Shown: in pieces, positions 16,835-24,426 of the stretch
Layout of the letters: the number at the start of each line of letters is the position of its first letter
How positions within the stretch are numbered: the stretch's first letter is position 1
NCBI GenBank assembly: GCA_017624735.1
Contig: JAGAMK010000020.1
Location: 1 to 64,000, forward strand
From: Clostridia bacterium
GTDB lineage: Bacteria; Bacillota; Clostridia; Oscillospirales; Acutalibacteraceae
Length of the DNA stretch: 64,000 bases
Direction: 5' to 3'
Notes under the pieces: generated by a model
What the model was told of the DNA's origin: nothing
Seen by the model: the letters and a program-made list of their open reading frames with translations, nothing else
The model's database searches: none
Position numbers and translations under genes: made by a program

Positions 16835-17020
16835 GCCTGACGGCAGAGTGATATTATTGCCTTTAGCAATAGTTTTATTGAAACTTTCAGTTTCAGTGAT
16901 ATTTTATTTGCAAAAACTGACCGAAGGTCAATAACACTATGCGAAGCATAATATAACTGCGAAGTAATATAACTCGCCGCAAGGCGAATAAAACTGCCGA
17001 GTGTTCTTACGAACACTCGG
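16835..17020. repeat. Array of short unrelated hairpins
   Basis: This non-coding stretch packs several small palindromes joined by AT-rich linkers of the ATATAACT kind: CTGCC-tgac-GGCAG, TGACC-gaa-GGTCA, TATGC-gaa-GCATA, TCGCC-gcaa-GGCGA and the 10-bp perfect stem 16997-17006/17011-17020. An outer pair, GACCAGTC near 16690 and GACTGGTC near 17028, encloses the block. The last stem may also serve as the terminator of the GH39-like gene on the minus strand. No gene was accepted in 16678-17051. Confidence 0.6.
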
Positions 17021-17051
17021 CTAAAGACTGGTCATTTTTGTGTCTAAAATA

Positions 17052-19562
17052 TTATTTGCAAAGTTCATTAATTGTTACAGAGAAAATATATGGGGCGTAA
17101 GAATCCCTGTTATTGAATTTAACTGAACCGTCATTAGCGAATGTGATTGTGTTTTCACCTTTTTGAAGTTCAATGTTCATTGTAACAGTTTTTACCGTGT
17201 CCCAACTGTATGTATTTCTGCACCAGAGATTTTGGGCTTTACCGTTTACGTCAACTGTGATGTAACGTTCAATAAGGTCAACATTGTAACTGTGAACTCC
17301 GCCCTCGTCGTTGTTTGAGTAGAAAACTGTCATACGGTAATTTCCGTCTTGGGGTGCATTTACCTTAAAGCTTGCATTACCGCTTACGCAAGAGATGTTT
17401 TCAATGTGGTTGTCAATTAATGTCGCACCGTAAGAAAGCACCATCTCGTCAGCTGAAATATTTACGAAGAAATTAGTTTTGTCAGTTACTTTTACAGTAC
17501 AGTCAATTGATTCACTTACTGAAAAATCAATATAGTTAAGACCTTTTCTTAAGTAAATAACAGAATTGCCGTCTGTGTAAGCATTTGCGGAATCAATCGC
17601 GAAGTTTGCAGGCTTACTTGTTGTCATTTCATAGAAACCGTCGGCTGGTGCAACTGCAAGATAAGACTGTGTATTTTCGTTTGTTCTGTCAAAGTCGGAT
17701 AAAAGCGTGATTTCATTTACTTCTTCGTGACGGCGAACAAGCATACTGTCTAATACAAATGTGCCTTCGCCGTGAGCAAATGTGATGGAGTGCTCACCCT
17801 TTTTAAGATAGCGGACAAAAGTCATTTTATCCGTATATTCACTTTTGATTGTGTTGGGGAAATAAACATCATTTGTCACACCGTCAAGAGTCATAATTGC
17901 TCTTGTGTCAACTCTGTCAGCAGGCTTTGAACCATCATTTGAGTTGCCGAAAATCACGGATAAATCATAATAATCGTCTTTGTCAACTGTGAATTTAACT
18001 GTTACGCAGTCACCGATATTTTCAAGTCCGCCAACCATTCCTTGAAGTTCGCCTGTGGTTGCATATGCACTGTCATAAGTGTATGTACCACCCTGACGAG
18101 TACCGTGTTCAAACTCATATCTGACGGGGAGATTATCGTTGTAATAATCTTCTTTACCATCCTCAGCAGGAGTAATTGTGATGTGATAAACTGCTGTGGG
18201 GTCGGGGCTTTTAAGGTCAACACGGAGTTTTCCTGCAACCACTTTGTCAGTATATTCAGCAACTACTGTTGGGGAATTGACAATTCCGCTTAATCCTTCA
18301 TAGCAAACGCTTTCAATTTTGACATTAACTTTTTTGCCGAGATTTGTTTTCCCCAAATGATTAAAGTTGATGTAACTGTTGTAGTCCGAACCACCACAAA
18401 TAACGGTGATTTCATCCTTATCTTCGTTTATTGAAGAAAAACCGTTAAAGTACTGATAGTGGAATCTGTCATAACCGTATTTGATGGCATTTGCAAAGTC
18501 GGCGTGCATAATGTCAATAATTTTTGAATCAAGCAAATAGCCTTCCATATCTGCATACCAACGGAAAAGCCACCAGTTAGAGTTAGGACTGTTGTTGTCG
18601 GCAACCGTATCATTAAGGTTGTTTGCAAGTCGCCAATATGCCGCGTTCGCGTATGCACCGGATTTCTCGATTGCAGAAATGTATTTTACCATATCCGCAG
18701 GAGCACCACATTCATACATTGTGCCGTATTCAGTAACGATTATGGGTAAATCCGCAATACCCATAACGTCTTCAAGTTCGCGGTATTCGTCAACGTGGTC
18801 CTCCCAATAATATGCAGACTTGTCACCTAATTCGTGATAAATCATAATATCGGGCATACAGTCGTTCTCTTGGCAATATTTAAGAAAATGCTCAAGCTCG
18901 TAAATATCAAAGTCGCAATAACCGGGACCGCCGATTACAGCATCAGGGTCAATGGAACGAACAAGTTGGTAAGTTTCTCTCCAAGCCTCATAAAAACGGA
19001 TTTTTGCCTCATCATCATACATAAGCCAAGTGCCGTCGGGGGAAGGCGTACCAAACCAGACAGCATTATCAGTTTCGTTATAAAGGCAATATACAAGTCT
19101 GTCCTGATAATCTGTCTGCACCAATTTTTTAACTGCCTCTTCAACCTGTGGCAAAAAACGTTCACGGACAAATTTCATACTGTCGTAATTACCGGTTGCA
19201 CGAATATCCATAATTTCTCGGTGGCAATAATACCATGTGTCAAAGCAGTCTTGCATATAAACTGTTATGTAATCACAATTGTCAAGCATAGGTGCTACGT
19301 GGTCAACATCGCCAATTGGGTGTTGAAGTCCGTCAATTACCTTTTGCGAAATACTTGCAACGTCAATACTCTCCACAACAGCAGAATCGGGTACACCATT
19401 TTCTGCAACACCGTAAAGATAACCCGAAGCCCTGCTTGAAACCTCGTTTACATATTCAGCGGCATCAACCGAGAGTGTAGGACGAAAACAGTAGGGAATA
19501 CCCTCTGCCGCCATTGAAATTACCGTTACAAAACTTAATATTAAACTGATAATTTTAATCAT
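17052..19562 (-). CDS. Secreted GH39-like glycoside hydrolase with beta-sandwich modules
   Basis: This 836-aa protein begins with a signal peptide of about 25 residues. A clan-A TIM barrel spans about 50-380, with a putative acid/base E163 in YNETDN and a nucleophile E278 in IVTEYG, the strand-4/strand-7 pattern of GH39 and relatives. After it come a beta domain and at least two carbohydrate-binding-like beta-sandwiches (about 480-630 and 660-836, each with a LKKGEHSITFAHG- or LQKGENTITFAND-type motif). The substrate is likely a plant or host glycan. ATG 19562 is chosen over 19601 because the signal peptide then starts properly. No dockerin or sortase signal was seen. Confidence 0.7.
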   Translation of the reverse strand: MIKIISLILSFVTVISMAAEGIPYCFRPTLSVDAAEYVNEVSSRASGYLYGVAENGVPDSAVVESIDVASISQKVIDGLQHPIGDVDHVAPMLDNCDYITVYMQDCFDTWYYCHREIMDIRATGNYDSMKFVRERFLPQVEEAVKKLVQTDYQDRLVYCLYNETDNAVWFGTPSPDGTWLMYDDEAKIRFYEAWRETYQLVRSIDPDAVIGGPGYCDFDIYELEHFLKYCQENDCMPDIMIYHELGDKSAYYWEDHVDEYRELEDVMGIADLPIIVTEYGTMYECGAPADMVKYISAIEKSGAYANAAYWRLANNLNDTVADNNSPNSNWWLFRWYADMEGYLLDSKIIDIMHADFANAIKYGYDRFHYQYFNGFSSINEDKDEITVICGGSDYNSYINFNHLGKTNLGKKVNVKIESVCYEGLSGIVNSPTVVAEYTDKVVAGKLRVDLKSPDPTAVYHITITPAEDGKEDYYNDNLPVRYEFEHGTRQGGTYTYDSAYATTGELQGMVGGLENIGDCVTVKFTVDKDDYYDLSVIFGNSNDGSKPADRVDTRAIMTLDGVTNDVYFPNTIKSEYTDKMTFVRYLKKGEHSITFAHGEGTFVLDSMLVRRHEEVNEITLLSDFDRTNENTQSYLAVAPADGFYEMTTSKPANFAIDSANAYTDGNSVIYLRKGLNYIDFSVSESIDCTVKVTDKTNFFVNISADEMVLSYGATLIDNHIENISCVSGNASFKVNAPQDGNYRMTVFYSNNDEGGVHSYNVDLIERYITVDVNGKAQNLWCRNTYSWDTVKTVTMNIELQKGENTITFANDGSVKFNNRDSYAPYIFSVTINELCK

Positions 19563-19649
19563 TTTTCCACCAACTTTAATAGGATAATAAAATATTACCA
19601 AAAATCATAAAACAATGCAATACGATATAAAACTTATAAATATTTTTTC

Positions 19650-19678
19650 TTTACATAATGAAATATATATGATAGAAT
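19650..19678 (+). promoter_or_regulatory. Promoter of the hyd maturation operon
   Basis: TTTACA at 19650-19655 and TAGAAT at 19673-19678 with a 17-base spacer, about 145 bases ahead of the first gene. Transcription would begin near 19685. Confidence 0.5.
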
Positions 19679-19684
19679 ATATAT

Positions 19685-19795
19685 GACCTGACATGAAGAT
19701 GCTGATGGCTTCCGGATGAAAGGTGTAATGTATAAATAAAATACTACACTTGTAATTTTTATGGACGCAGTATCTTTATAGGTATTGCGTCTTTT
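19685..19795 (+). promoter_or_regulatory. Structured leader with attenuator ahead of hydE/G/F
   Basis: The leader contains a hairpin formed by the GGTGTAATGTAT region (about 19720-19731) with ATACTACACTT (about 19741-19751). An intrinsic terminator-like stem follows at 19764-19790 (GACGCAGTA with TATTGCGTC, then TTTTTG), about 30 bases before the TM1266 gene. A terminator placed inside the leader suggests regulation by premature termination. I do not recognise a known riboswitch class; the region from 19685 to 19720 is GC-richer than its surroundings and could be part of an aptamer. Confidence 0.5.
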
Positions 19796-19823
19796 TGTTT
19801 AGATGATTTGTTGAGGTGATGTT

Positions 19824-20081
19824 ATGGAAACTCGTATTGCAGTTATGGGAATTATAGTTGAGAATATGGAGTCAGTTGAAATTCTCAACTCCATTTTGCA
19901 CGATTATGGTGAATACATCGTGGGCAGAATGGGGATTCCTTACAGAAAAAAGAATGTTAATATAGTAAGTATTGCGGTTGATGCACCGCAGGATGTTATT
20001 TCTGCATTGTCCGGTAAAATCGGCAAAATAGAGGGCATCAGTGTGAAAACTGCTTACTCAAATGTGATTACAAATGAATGA
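19824..20081 (+). CDS. TM1266-family iron-only hydrogenase system regulator
   Basis: This 85-aa single ACT/ferredoxin-fold protein of the TM1266 type is found next to [FeFe]-hydrogenase maturation genes and named a putative hydrogenase-system regulator. The pattern RIAVMGIIVENMESVEILN, then GEYIVGRMGIPY, is typical. GAGGTGATG precedes the ATG. It overlaps hydE by eight bases, so it is translated with it. Its biochemical role is not established. Confidence 0.85.
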   Translation: METRIAVMGIIVENMESVEILNSILHDYGEYIVGRMGIPYRKKNVNIVSIAVDAPQDVISALSGKIGKIEGISVKTAYSNVITNE

Positions 20082-21126
20082 GAAATTATTAAAAATCGGA
20101 CAAAAATTAATAGATTTAGGGTCGCTTGAAATTGCAGAATATGAATACTTGATTGATAATCGAAACGAAGAAATTACAGAATTTTTGAAAAAAGAAGCGG
20201 TAAAAAAACGTAAAGAAGTTTACGGTAATACAGTTTTTATTCGCGGACTTATCGAAATTAGTAACATCTGTAAAAATGACTGTCTTTACTGTGGCATAAG
20301 AGCATCTAACAAGGACTGCGAAAGGTATAGACTCGCAAAGGACGAAATTCTGTCCTGTTGTGATGAGGGTTATTCCCTTGGCTTTCGTACTTTTGTAATG
20401 CAGGGTGGCGAGGACGGATATTTTACTGATGAAATACTTGTTGAAATTATCGGTGAAATCAAGAAAAAATATCCCGACTGTGCAGTTACACTTTCTCTTG
20501 GTGAAAGGTCATATGCAAGTTACAAAAAACTCTTTGATGCAGGGGCTGACAGATATCTTCTTCGTCACGAAACGGCGGATAAAGAGCATTATAACAAGTT
20601 ACACCCTAATAAAATGAGCTATGAAAACCGAATGGAATGTCTTAAAAACTTAAAAGAACTCGGTTTTCAAACGGGATGCGGTTTTATGGTGGGCTCACCT
20701 TATCAAACAACCCATAATCTTGCAAAGGACTTAAAATTCATTGAAGAATTTTCACCCGAAATGTGCGGAATCGGTCCATTCATTCCCCATAAAGCAACAG
20801 AGTTTAAAATTTACAAAGCAGGGGATGTGGAACTTACTTGTTTCTTGCTTTCAGTAATAAGACTTATAAAACCGACAATTTTGCTTCCTGCAACAACTGC
20901 GTTGGGGTCAGCAGAGCAGGGTGGACGTGAAAAAGGTATTTTGTGCGGTGCAAATGTAATAATGCCAAATCTTTCACCGCATAGTGTCAGAAAGAAATAT
21001 GAACTTTATAACAACAAGTTAATCAGCGGAAACGAATCCGCACAAGAAATAGAAAATTTAAAAAATAGTATGAAAAATATCGGTTATGAAATTGTGACCG
21101 ATAGAGGCGATATAAAGGAGAAATAA
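20074..21126 (+). CDS. hydE: [FeFe] hydrogenase H-cluster radical SAM maturase HydE
   Basis: This 350-aa enzyme helps build the 2Fe subcluster (the dithiolate bridge side) of the H-cluster. The radical SAM motif CxxxCxxC is C66, C70 and C73 (ICKNDCLYC). FVMQGGED and the later GCGFMVGSPYQT are typical of the HydE/BioB-like barrel. Length matches the family. It is the second gene of a tight operon: it overlaps the TM1266 gene and is two bases from hydG. Cytoplasmic. Confidence 0.95.
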   Translation: MNEKLLKIGQKLIDLGSLEIAEYEYLIDNRNEEITEFLKKEAVKKRKEVYGNTVFIRGLIEISNICKNDCLYCGIRASNKDCERYRLAKDEILSCCDEGYSLGFRTFVMQGGEDGYFTDEILVEIIGEIKKKYPDCAVTLSLGERSYASYKKLFDAGADRYLLRHETADKEHYNKLHPNKMSYENRMECLKNLKELGFQTGCGFMVGSPYQTTHNLAKDLKFIEEFSPEMCGIGPFIPHKATEFKIYKAGDVELTCFLLSVIRLIKPTILLPATTALGSAEQGGREKGILCGANVIMPNLSPHSVRKKYELYNNKLISGNESAQEIENLKNSMKNIGYEIVTDRGDIKEK

Positions 21127-21128
21127 AA

Positions 21129-22574
21129 ATGGCATACAATCCAAAATCATTAAAAGCTGAAGAATTTATCAGCGACGAAGAAATACTTGCAACGCTTGAA
21201 TATGCTGAACAAAACAAGCATAATGCGGAGTTGATTGACGAAATTTTAGAAAAGGCAAGACCTAAAAAGACGAAAGAAGGTACAGTTTGCGCAGGACTTT
21301 CTCACCGTGAGGCAGCAGTTTTGCTTCTTTGTGACATTCCTGAAAAGAATGAGAAAATGTTCAAACTTGCCGAAGAAATCAAACTTGCATTTTACGGCAA
21401 CCGTATTGTAATGTTTGCACCTCTCTACCTTTCAAACTACTGCGTAAACGGTTGTGTTTACTGCCCTTATCACTATCAGAACAAGCACATCTGCCGTAAA
21501 AAACTTACGCAGGAAGAAGTTCGTCAAGAGGTTATTGCTTTACAGGATATGGGACACAAACGTCTTGCCATTGAAGCAGGTGAAGACCCTGTAAACAATC
21601 CAATTGAATATATCCTTGAATGTATTGACACAATTTACAGCATAAAGCATAAAAACGGTGCTATCCGTCGAGTTAATGTTAATATTGCAGCTACAACTGT
21701 GGAAAATTACAGAAAACTCAAGGAAGCAGGAATTGGTACATACATTCTTTTCCAGGAAACATATCACAAAGAGAGTTATGAAAAACTCCATCCAACAGGT
21801 CCAAAGCACAACTATGCTTACCATACAGAGGCTATGGACAGAGCTATGGAGGGTGGAATTGACGACGTTGGTCTTGGCGTGCTTTTCGGTCTTGAACTTT
21901 ACAAATATGAGTTCGTTGGTCTTATGATGCACGCTGAACACCTTGAGGCAGTACATGGTGTAGGACCACATACAATCAGCGTCCCAAGAATCAAAAAAGC
22001 AGACGATATTGACCCGAATGTATTTGATAACTCAATTTCAGATGAAATGTTTGAAAAGATTATCGCTTGTATCCGTATTGCAGTTCCTTACACAGGTATG
22101 ATTATTTCAACAAGAGAGTCAGAAGAAGTTCGTGGTAAGGTTCTTAATATGGGCATTTCACAGATTAGTGGTGCATCCCGTACATCCGTTGGTGGTTACA
22201 CAGAAGAAGAACGTCCACACGATTCAGAGCAGTTTGATGTTTCTGACCAGAGAACTCTTGACGAGGTTGTTCGCTGGCTTATGGAAAAAGGTCACATTCC
22301 ATCATTCTGTACTGCTTGTTATCGTGAGGGCAGAACAGGTGACAGATTTATGGCACTTTGCAAAAACGGACAAATTCTTAACTGTTGCCATCCAAATGCC
22401 TTGATGACACTTACAGAGTACCTTGTTGACTATGCAAGTGAAGAAACAAAGAAAATCGGCTTTGAACTTATTGAAAAGGAACTCGAAAAAGTTCCAAATC
22501 CAAAAGCAAGAGCAATCGCAAAGCAGAATGTTGAAGATATTAAGGCATCAAACAGACGTGACTTCAGATTTTAA
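21129..22574 (+). CDS. hydG: [FeFe] hydrogenase H-cluster radical SAM maturase HydG
   Basis: This 481-aa tyrosine lyase makes the CO and CN ligands of the H-cluster. The radical SAM cysteines are C105, C109 and C112 (NYCVNGCVYC). The C-terminal auxiliary cluster motif is visible as FCTACYREGRTG with a later NCCHPNA. ThiH-like barrel motifs (GEDPVNNP, QETYHKESY) are present. It starts behind an AAGGAG site that overlaps the end of hydE. The next gene, hydF, begins nine bases after its stop. Confidence 0.95.
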   Translation: MAYNPKSLKAEEFISDEEILATLEYAEQNKHNAELIDEILEKARPKKTKEGTVCAGLSHREAAVLLLCDIPEKNEKMFKLAEEIKLAFYGNRIVMFAPLYLSNYCVNGCVYCPYHYQNKHICRKKLTQEEVRQEVIALQDMGHKRLAIEAGEDPVNNPIEYILECIDTIYSIKHKNGAIRRVNVNIAATTVENYRKLKEAGIGTYILFQETYHKESYEKLHPTGPKHNYAYHTEAMDRAMEGGIDDVGLGVLFGLELYKYEFVGLMMHAEHLEAVHGVGPHTISVPRIKKADDIDPNVFDNSISDEMFEKIIACIRIAVPYTGMIISTRESEEVRGKVLNMGISQISGASRTSVGGYTEEERPHDSEQFDVSDQRTLDEVVRWLMEKGHIPSFCTACYREGRTGDRFMALCKNGQILNCCHPNALMTLTEYLVDYASEETKKIGFELIEKELEKVPNPKARAIAKQNVEDIKASNRRDFRF

Positions 22575-22583
22575 GGTGAGTTT

Positions 22584-23762
22584 ATGAGTTTAAATGATGT
22601 AGTATCAGCGGAAAGACTGCATATCGGTTTTTTCGGTCTGCGAAATGCAGGTAAATCAAGTGTTGTAAATGCCGTAACAGGACAAGAACTTTCTTTGGTG
22701 TCTGCGGTGAAAGGCACAACTACCGACCCGGTCAAAAAGGCTATGGAATTGTTGCCTCTCGGCCCGGTTGTAATCGTTGATACTCCCGGTATCGACGACG
22801 AGGGTGAACTGGGTGAAATGCGTGTAAAAAAAACAAAACAAGTGCTCAATTACATTGATATTGCAGTGCTTGTTGTGGATTCAACCTTGGGTTTGCAAGA
22901 CTTTGACCGTGAAATGCTTTCTCTTTTTGCACAGAAGAAAATACCATTCGTTGTAGCATATAATAAGTCCGATTTGTTCGCAGAAAATGTGGTTTTAGAT
23001 GATAATACAATCCTTGTTAGTGCGAAAAACGGAACAAATATCAATGAGTTAAAAGAAAAAATTGCTCACGCAGTAAAAGTGCAGAATGAGAAAAAACAAG
23101 TTGTTGGTGATTTACTAAATAAAGGTGATGTGGTTGTCCTTGTAACACCTATTGACTCTGCTGCACCAAAAGGCAGGCTTATTCTACCACAGCAAATGAC
23201 AATTCGTGATATTCTTGATGTAGGTGCAATTCCAATTGTCACAAGAGAAACAGAACTTGAAACAACACTTAATTTACTTAAAGAAAAGCCGAGAATGGTA
23301 ATAACTGACTCGCAGGCATTTGGTTTTGTGTCAAAAATCGTAGGGGGTATTCCTTTGACATCCTTTTCAATTCTTATGGCAAGGTATAAAGGAAGCCTCC
23401 AGAGTGCTGTAAAAGGTGCTGAAAAAATGAAAAACCTGAATGATGGTGACACTATTCTCATTTCCGAGGGTTGCACCCATCATCGTCAATGTGGTGACAT
23501 CGGCACACAAAAACTACCTAAATGGTTAAAGGAATATTCGGGAAAAGAGTTGAATTTCAAATTCACATCGGGTAAGGATTTCCCCGAAGATTTAAGTGGT
23601 ATTTCCCTTGTAATTCACTGTGGCGGATGTATGCTGACAGAACGAGAAATGCAATACCGCCGTCGTTTCTGCGAGGAAAACAATGTACCAATCACAAACT
23701 ACGGCACAGCAATCGCCGAAATCAACGGAATTTTAGAAAAAAGTTTACAGCCTATAAAATAA
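22584..23762 (+). CDS. hydF: [FeFe] hydrogenase H-cluster maturation GTPase HydF
   Basis: This 392-aa scaffold GTPase receives the 2Fe unit from HydE/HydG and delivers it to apo-hydrogenase. The G domain has a P-loop at 18-25 (GLRNAGKS), switch G3 DTPGIDD and NKSD. The C-terminal cluster-binding domain has CTHHRQCGD and HCGGC. The family length is about 400. It is the last gene of the operon and is followed by a strong terminator. The hydrogenase structural gene is not in this window. Confidence 0.95.
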   Translation: MSLNDVVSAERLHIGFFGLRNAGKSSVVNAVTGQELSLVSAVKGTTTDPVKKAMELLPLGPVVIVDTPGIDDEGELGEMRVKKTKQVLNYIDIAVLVVDSTLGLQDFDREMLSLFAQKKIPFVVAYNKSDLFAENVVLDDNTILVSAKNGTNINELKEKIAHAVKVQNEKKQVVGDLLNKGDVVVLVTPIDSAAPKGRLILPQQMTIRDILDVGAIPIVTRETELETTLNLLKEKPRMVITDSQAFGFVSKIVGGIPLTSFSILMARYKGSLQSAVKGAEKMKNLNDGDTILISEGCTHHRQCGDIGTQKLPKWLKEYSGKELNFKFTSGKDFPEDLSGISLVIHCGGCMLTEREMQYRRRFCEENNVPITNYGTAIAEINGILEKSLQPIK

Positions 23763-23770
23763 CTTAACGG

Positions 23771-23795
23771 AAGGGTAGGGTTTATCCCTGCCCTT
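23771..23795 (+). terminator. Terminator of the hyd operon
   Basis: A 10-bp stem (AAGGGTAGGG with CCCTGCCCTT, one G-T pair) followed by TTTT, nine bases after the hydF stop. Confidence 0.9.
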
Positions 23796-23875
23796 TTTTG
23801 TTTGATTAGACAAATTTGAATTTGTCGAATTCTTCAAGATGACAAATTACCCTTATACGATACATTTGTTAAACA

Positions 23876-23915
23876 AAAACGACGGTGGTTGAAACTTTCT
23901 TCCATCGTCGTTTTT
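23876..23915. terminator. Terminator of the XRE repressor gene (likely bidirectional)
   Basis: A 14-bp stem (23876-23889 with 23902-23915, one wobble) has T-runs on both strands. The right arm touches the stop codon of the minus-strand gene. Confidence 0.8.
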
Positions 23916-24127
23916 TATTCAAAATTCTTTTTATCGGTTCTGTTTAAAATGTAGTCAACTGAAACATTATGAAAATCAGCTAGTTTAATGAGAATTTCTG
24001 TAGGTATGTCAAGGTCGCCACGCTCATAGTTGCTGTAAACACGTTGACTGCACATAAGAATTTCTCCCATTTCACGTTGAGTAAGGTCTTTGTCTTCGCG
24101 TAAGTCACGGATTCGCTTGTAAAGCAT
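23915..24127 (-). CDS. Small XRE-family transcriptional regulator
   Basis: This 70-aa protein is a stand-alone Cro/C1-type DNA-binding domain: RIRDLREDKDLTQREMGEIL, then QRVYSNYERGDLDIP, a second helix for DNA reading, and the DYILNRTD end. The start is ATG 24127 with GGTGG upstream; a longer form to 24145 is less likely. It has no sensor domain, so it probably acts as a simple repressor. The palindrome at 24218-24240 upstream of it is a likely operator and suggests autoregulation. Confidence 0.85.
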   Translation of the reverse strand: MLYKRIRDLREDKDLTQREMGEILMCSQRVYSNYERGDLDIPTEILIKLADFHNVSVDYILNRTDKKNFE

Positions 24128-24193
24128 ATTTTCACCACCAAACAAAAAATCACAGTTGCAAGTTATTTTTTGTAACTATATTTATATTATACG

Positions 24194-24240
24194 TTTAGCG
24201 GATAATGCACTATTGACTTTTAGCGGAAAATCCGCTAAAA
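24194..24240. promoter_or_regulatory. Palindromic operator upstream of the XRE gene
   Basis: TTTTAGCGGA (24218-24227) and its exact reverse complement (24231-24240) flank three A. A second half-site, TTTAGCGGAT, lies at 24194-24203. They overlap the region where the minus-strand promoter would sit (TATAAT read at about 24184-24189 on the minus strand). Confidence 0.6.
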
Positions 24241-24426
24241 TAAAACAAAAGAAGTAAAGGTGGGATTGACAAAAAACACGTTTTAATCACAAAAAAATAC
24301 TTGTCACACGGTGTTTCTACGATTTCCTGCAATTCTGCAGAAAAAATCTGCAATTTTGCATTTTGGGTTTACTGTTTTTTGCAAAATTTTATTTGAAAAT
24401 TATTATAATATAAGGAGAAGATTATT

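Noticed and set aside
16749..16934. 61-aa frame after the TM2 gene
   Set aside because: It lies in the hairpin array, starts inside the terminator arm and has no ribosome-binding site.
18834..19439. 201-aa plus-strand frame
   Set aside because: It is antisense to the GH39-like gene, whose frame has signal peptide, catalytic motifs and normal composition.
21540..21971. 143-aa minus-strand frame
   Set aside because: It is a shadow inside hydG; no start signals and improbable composition.
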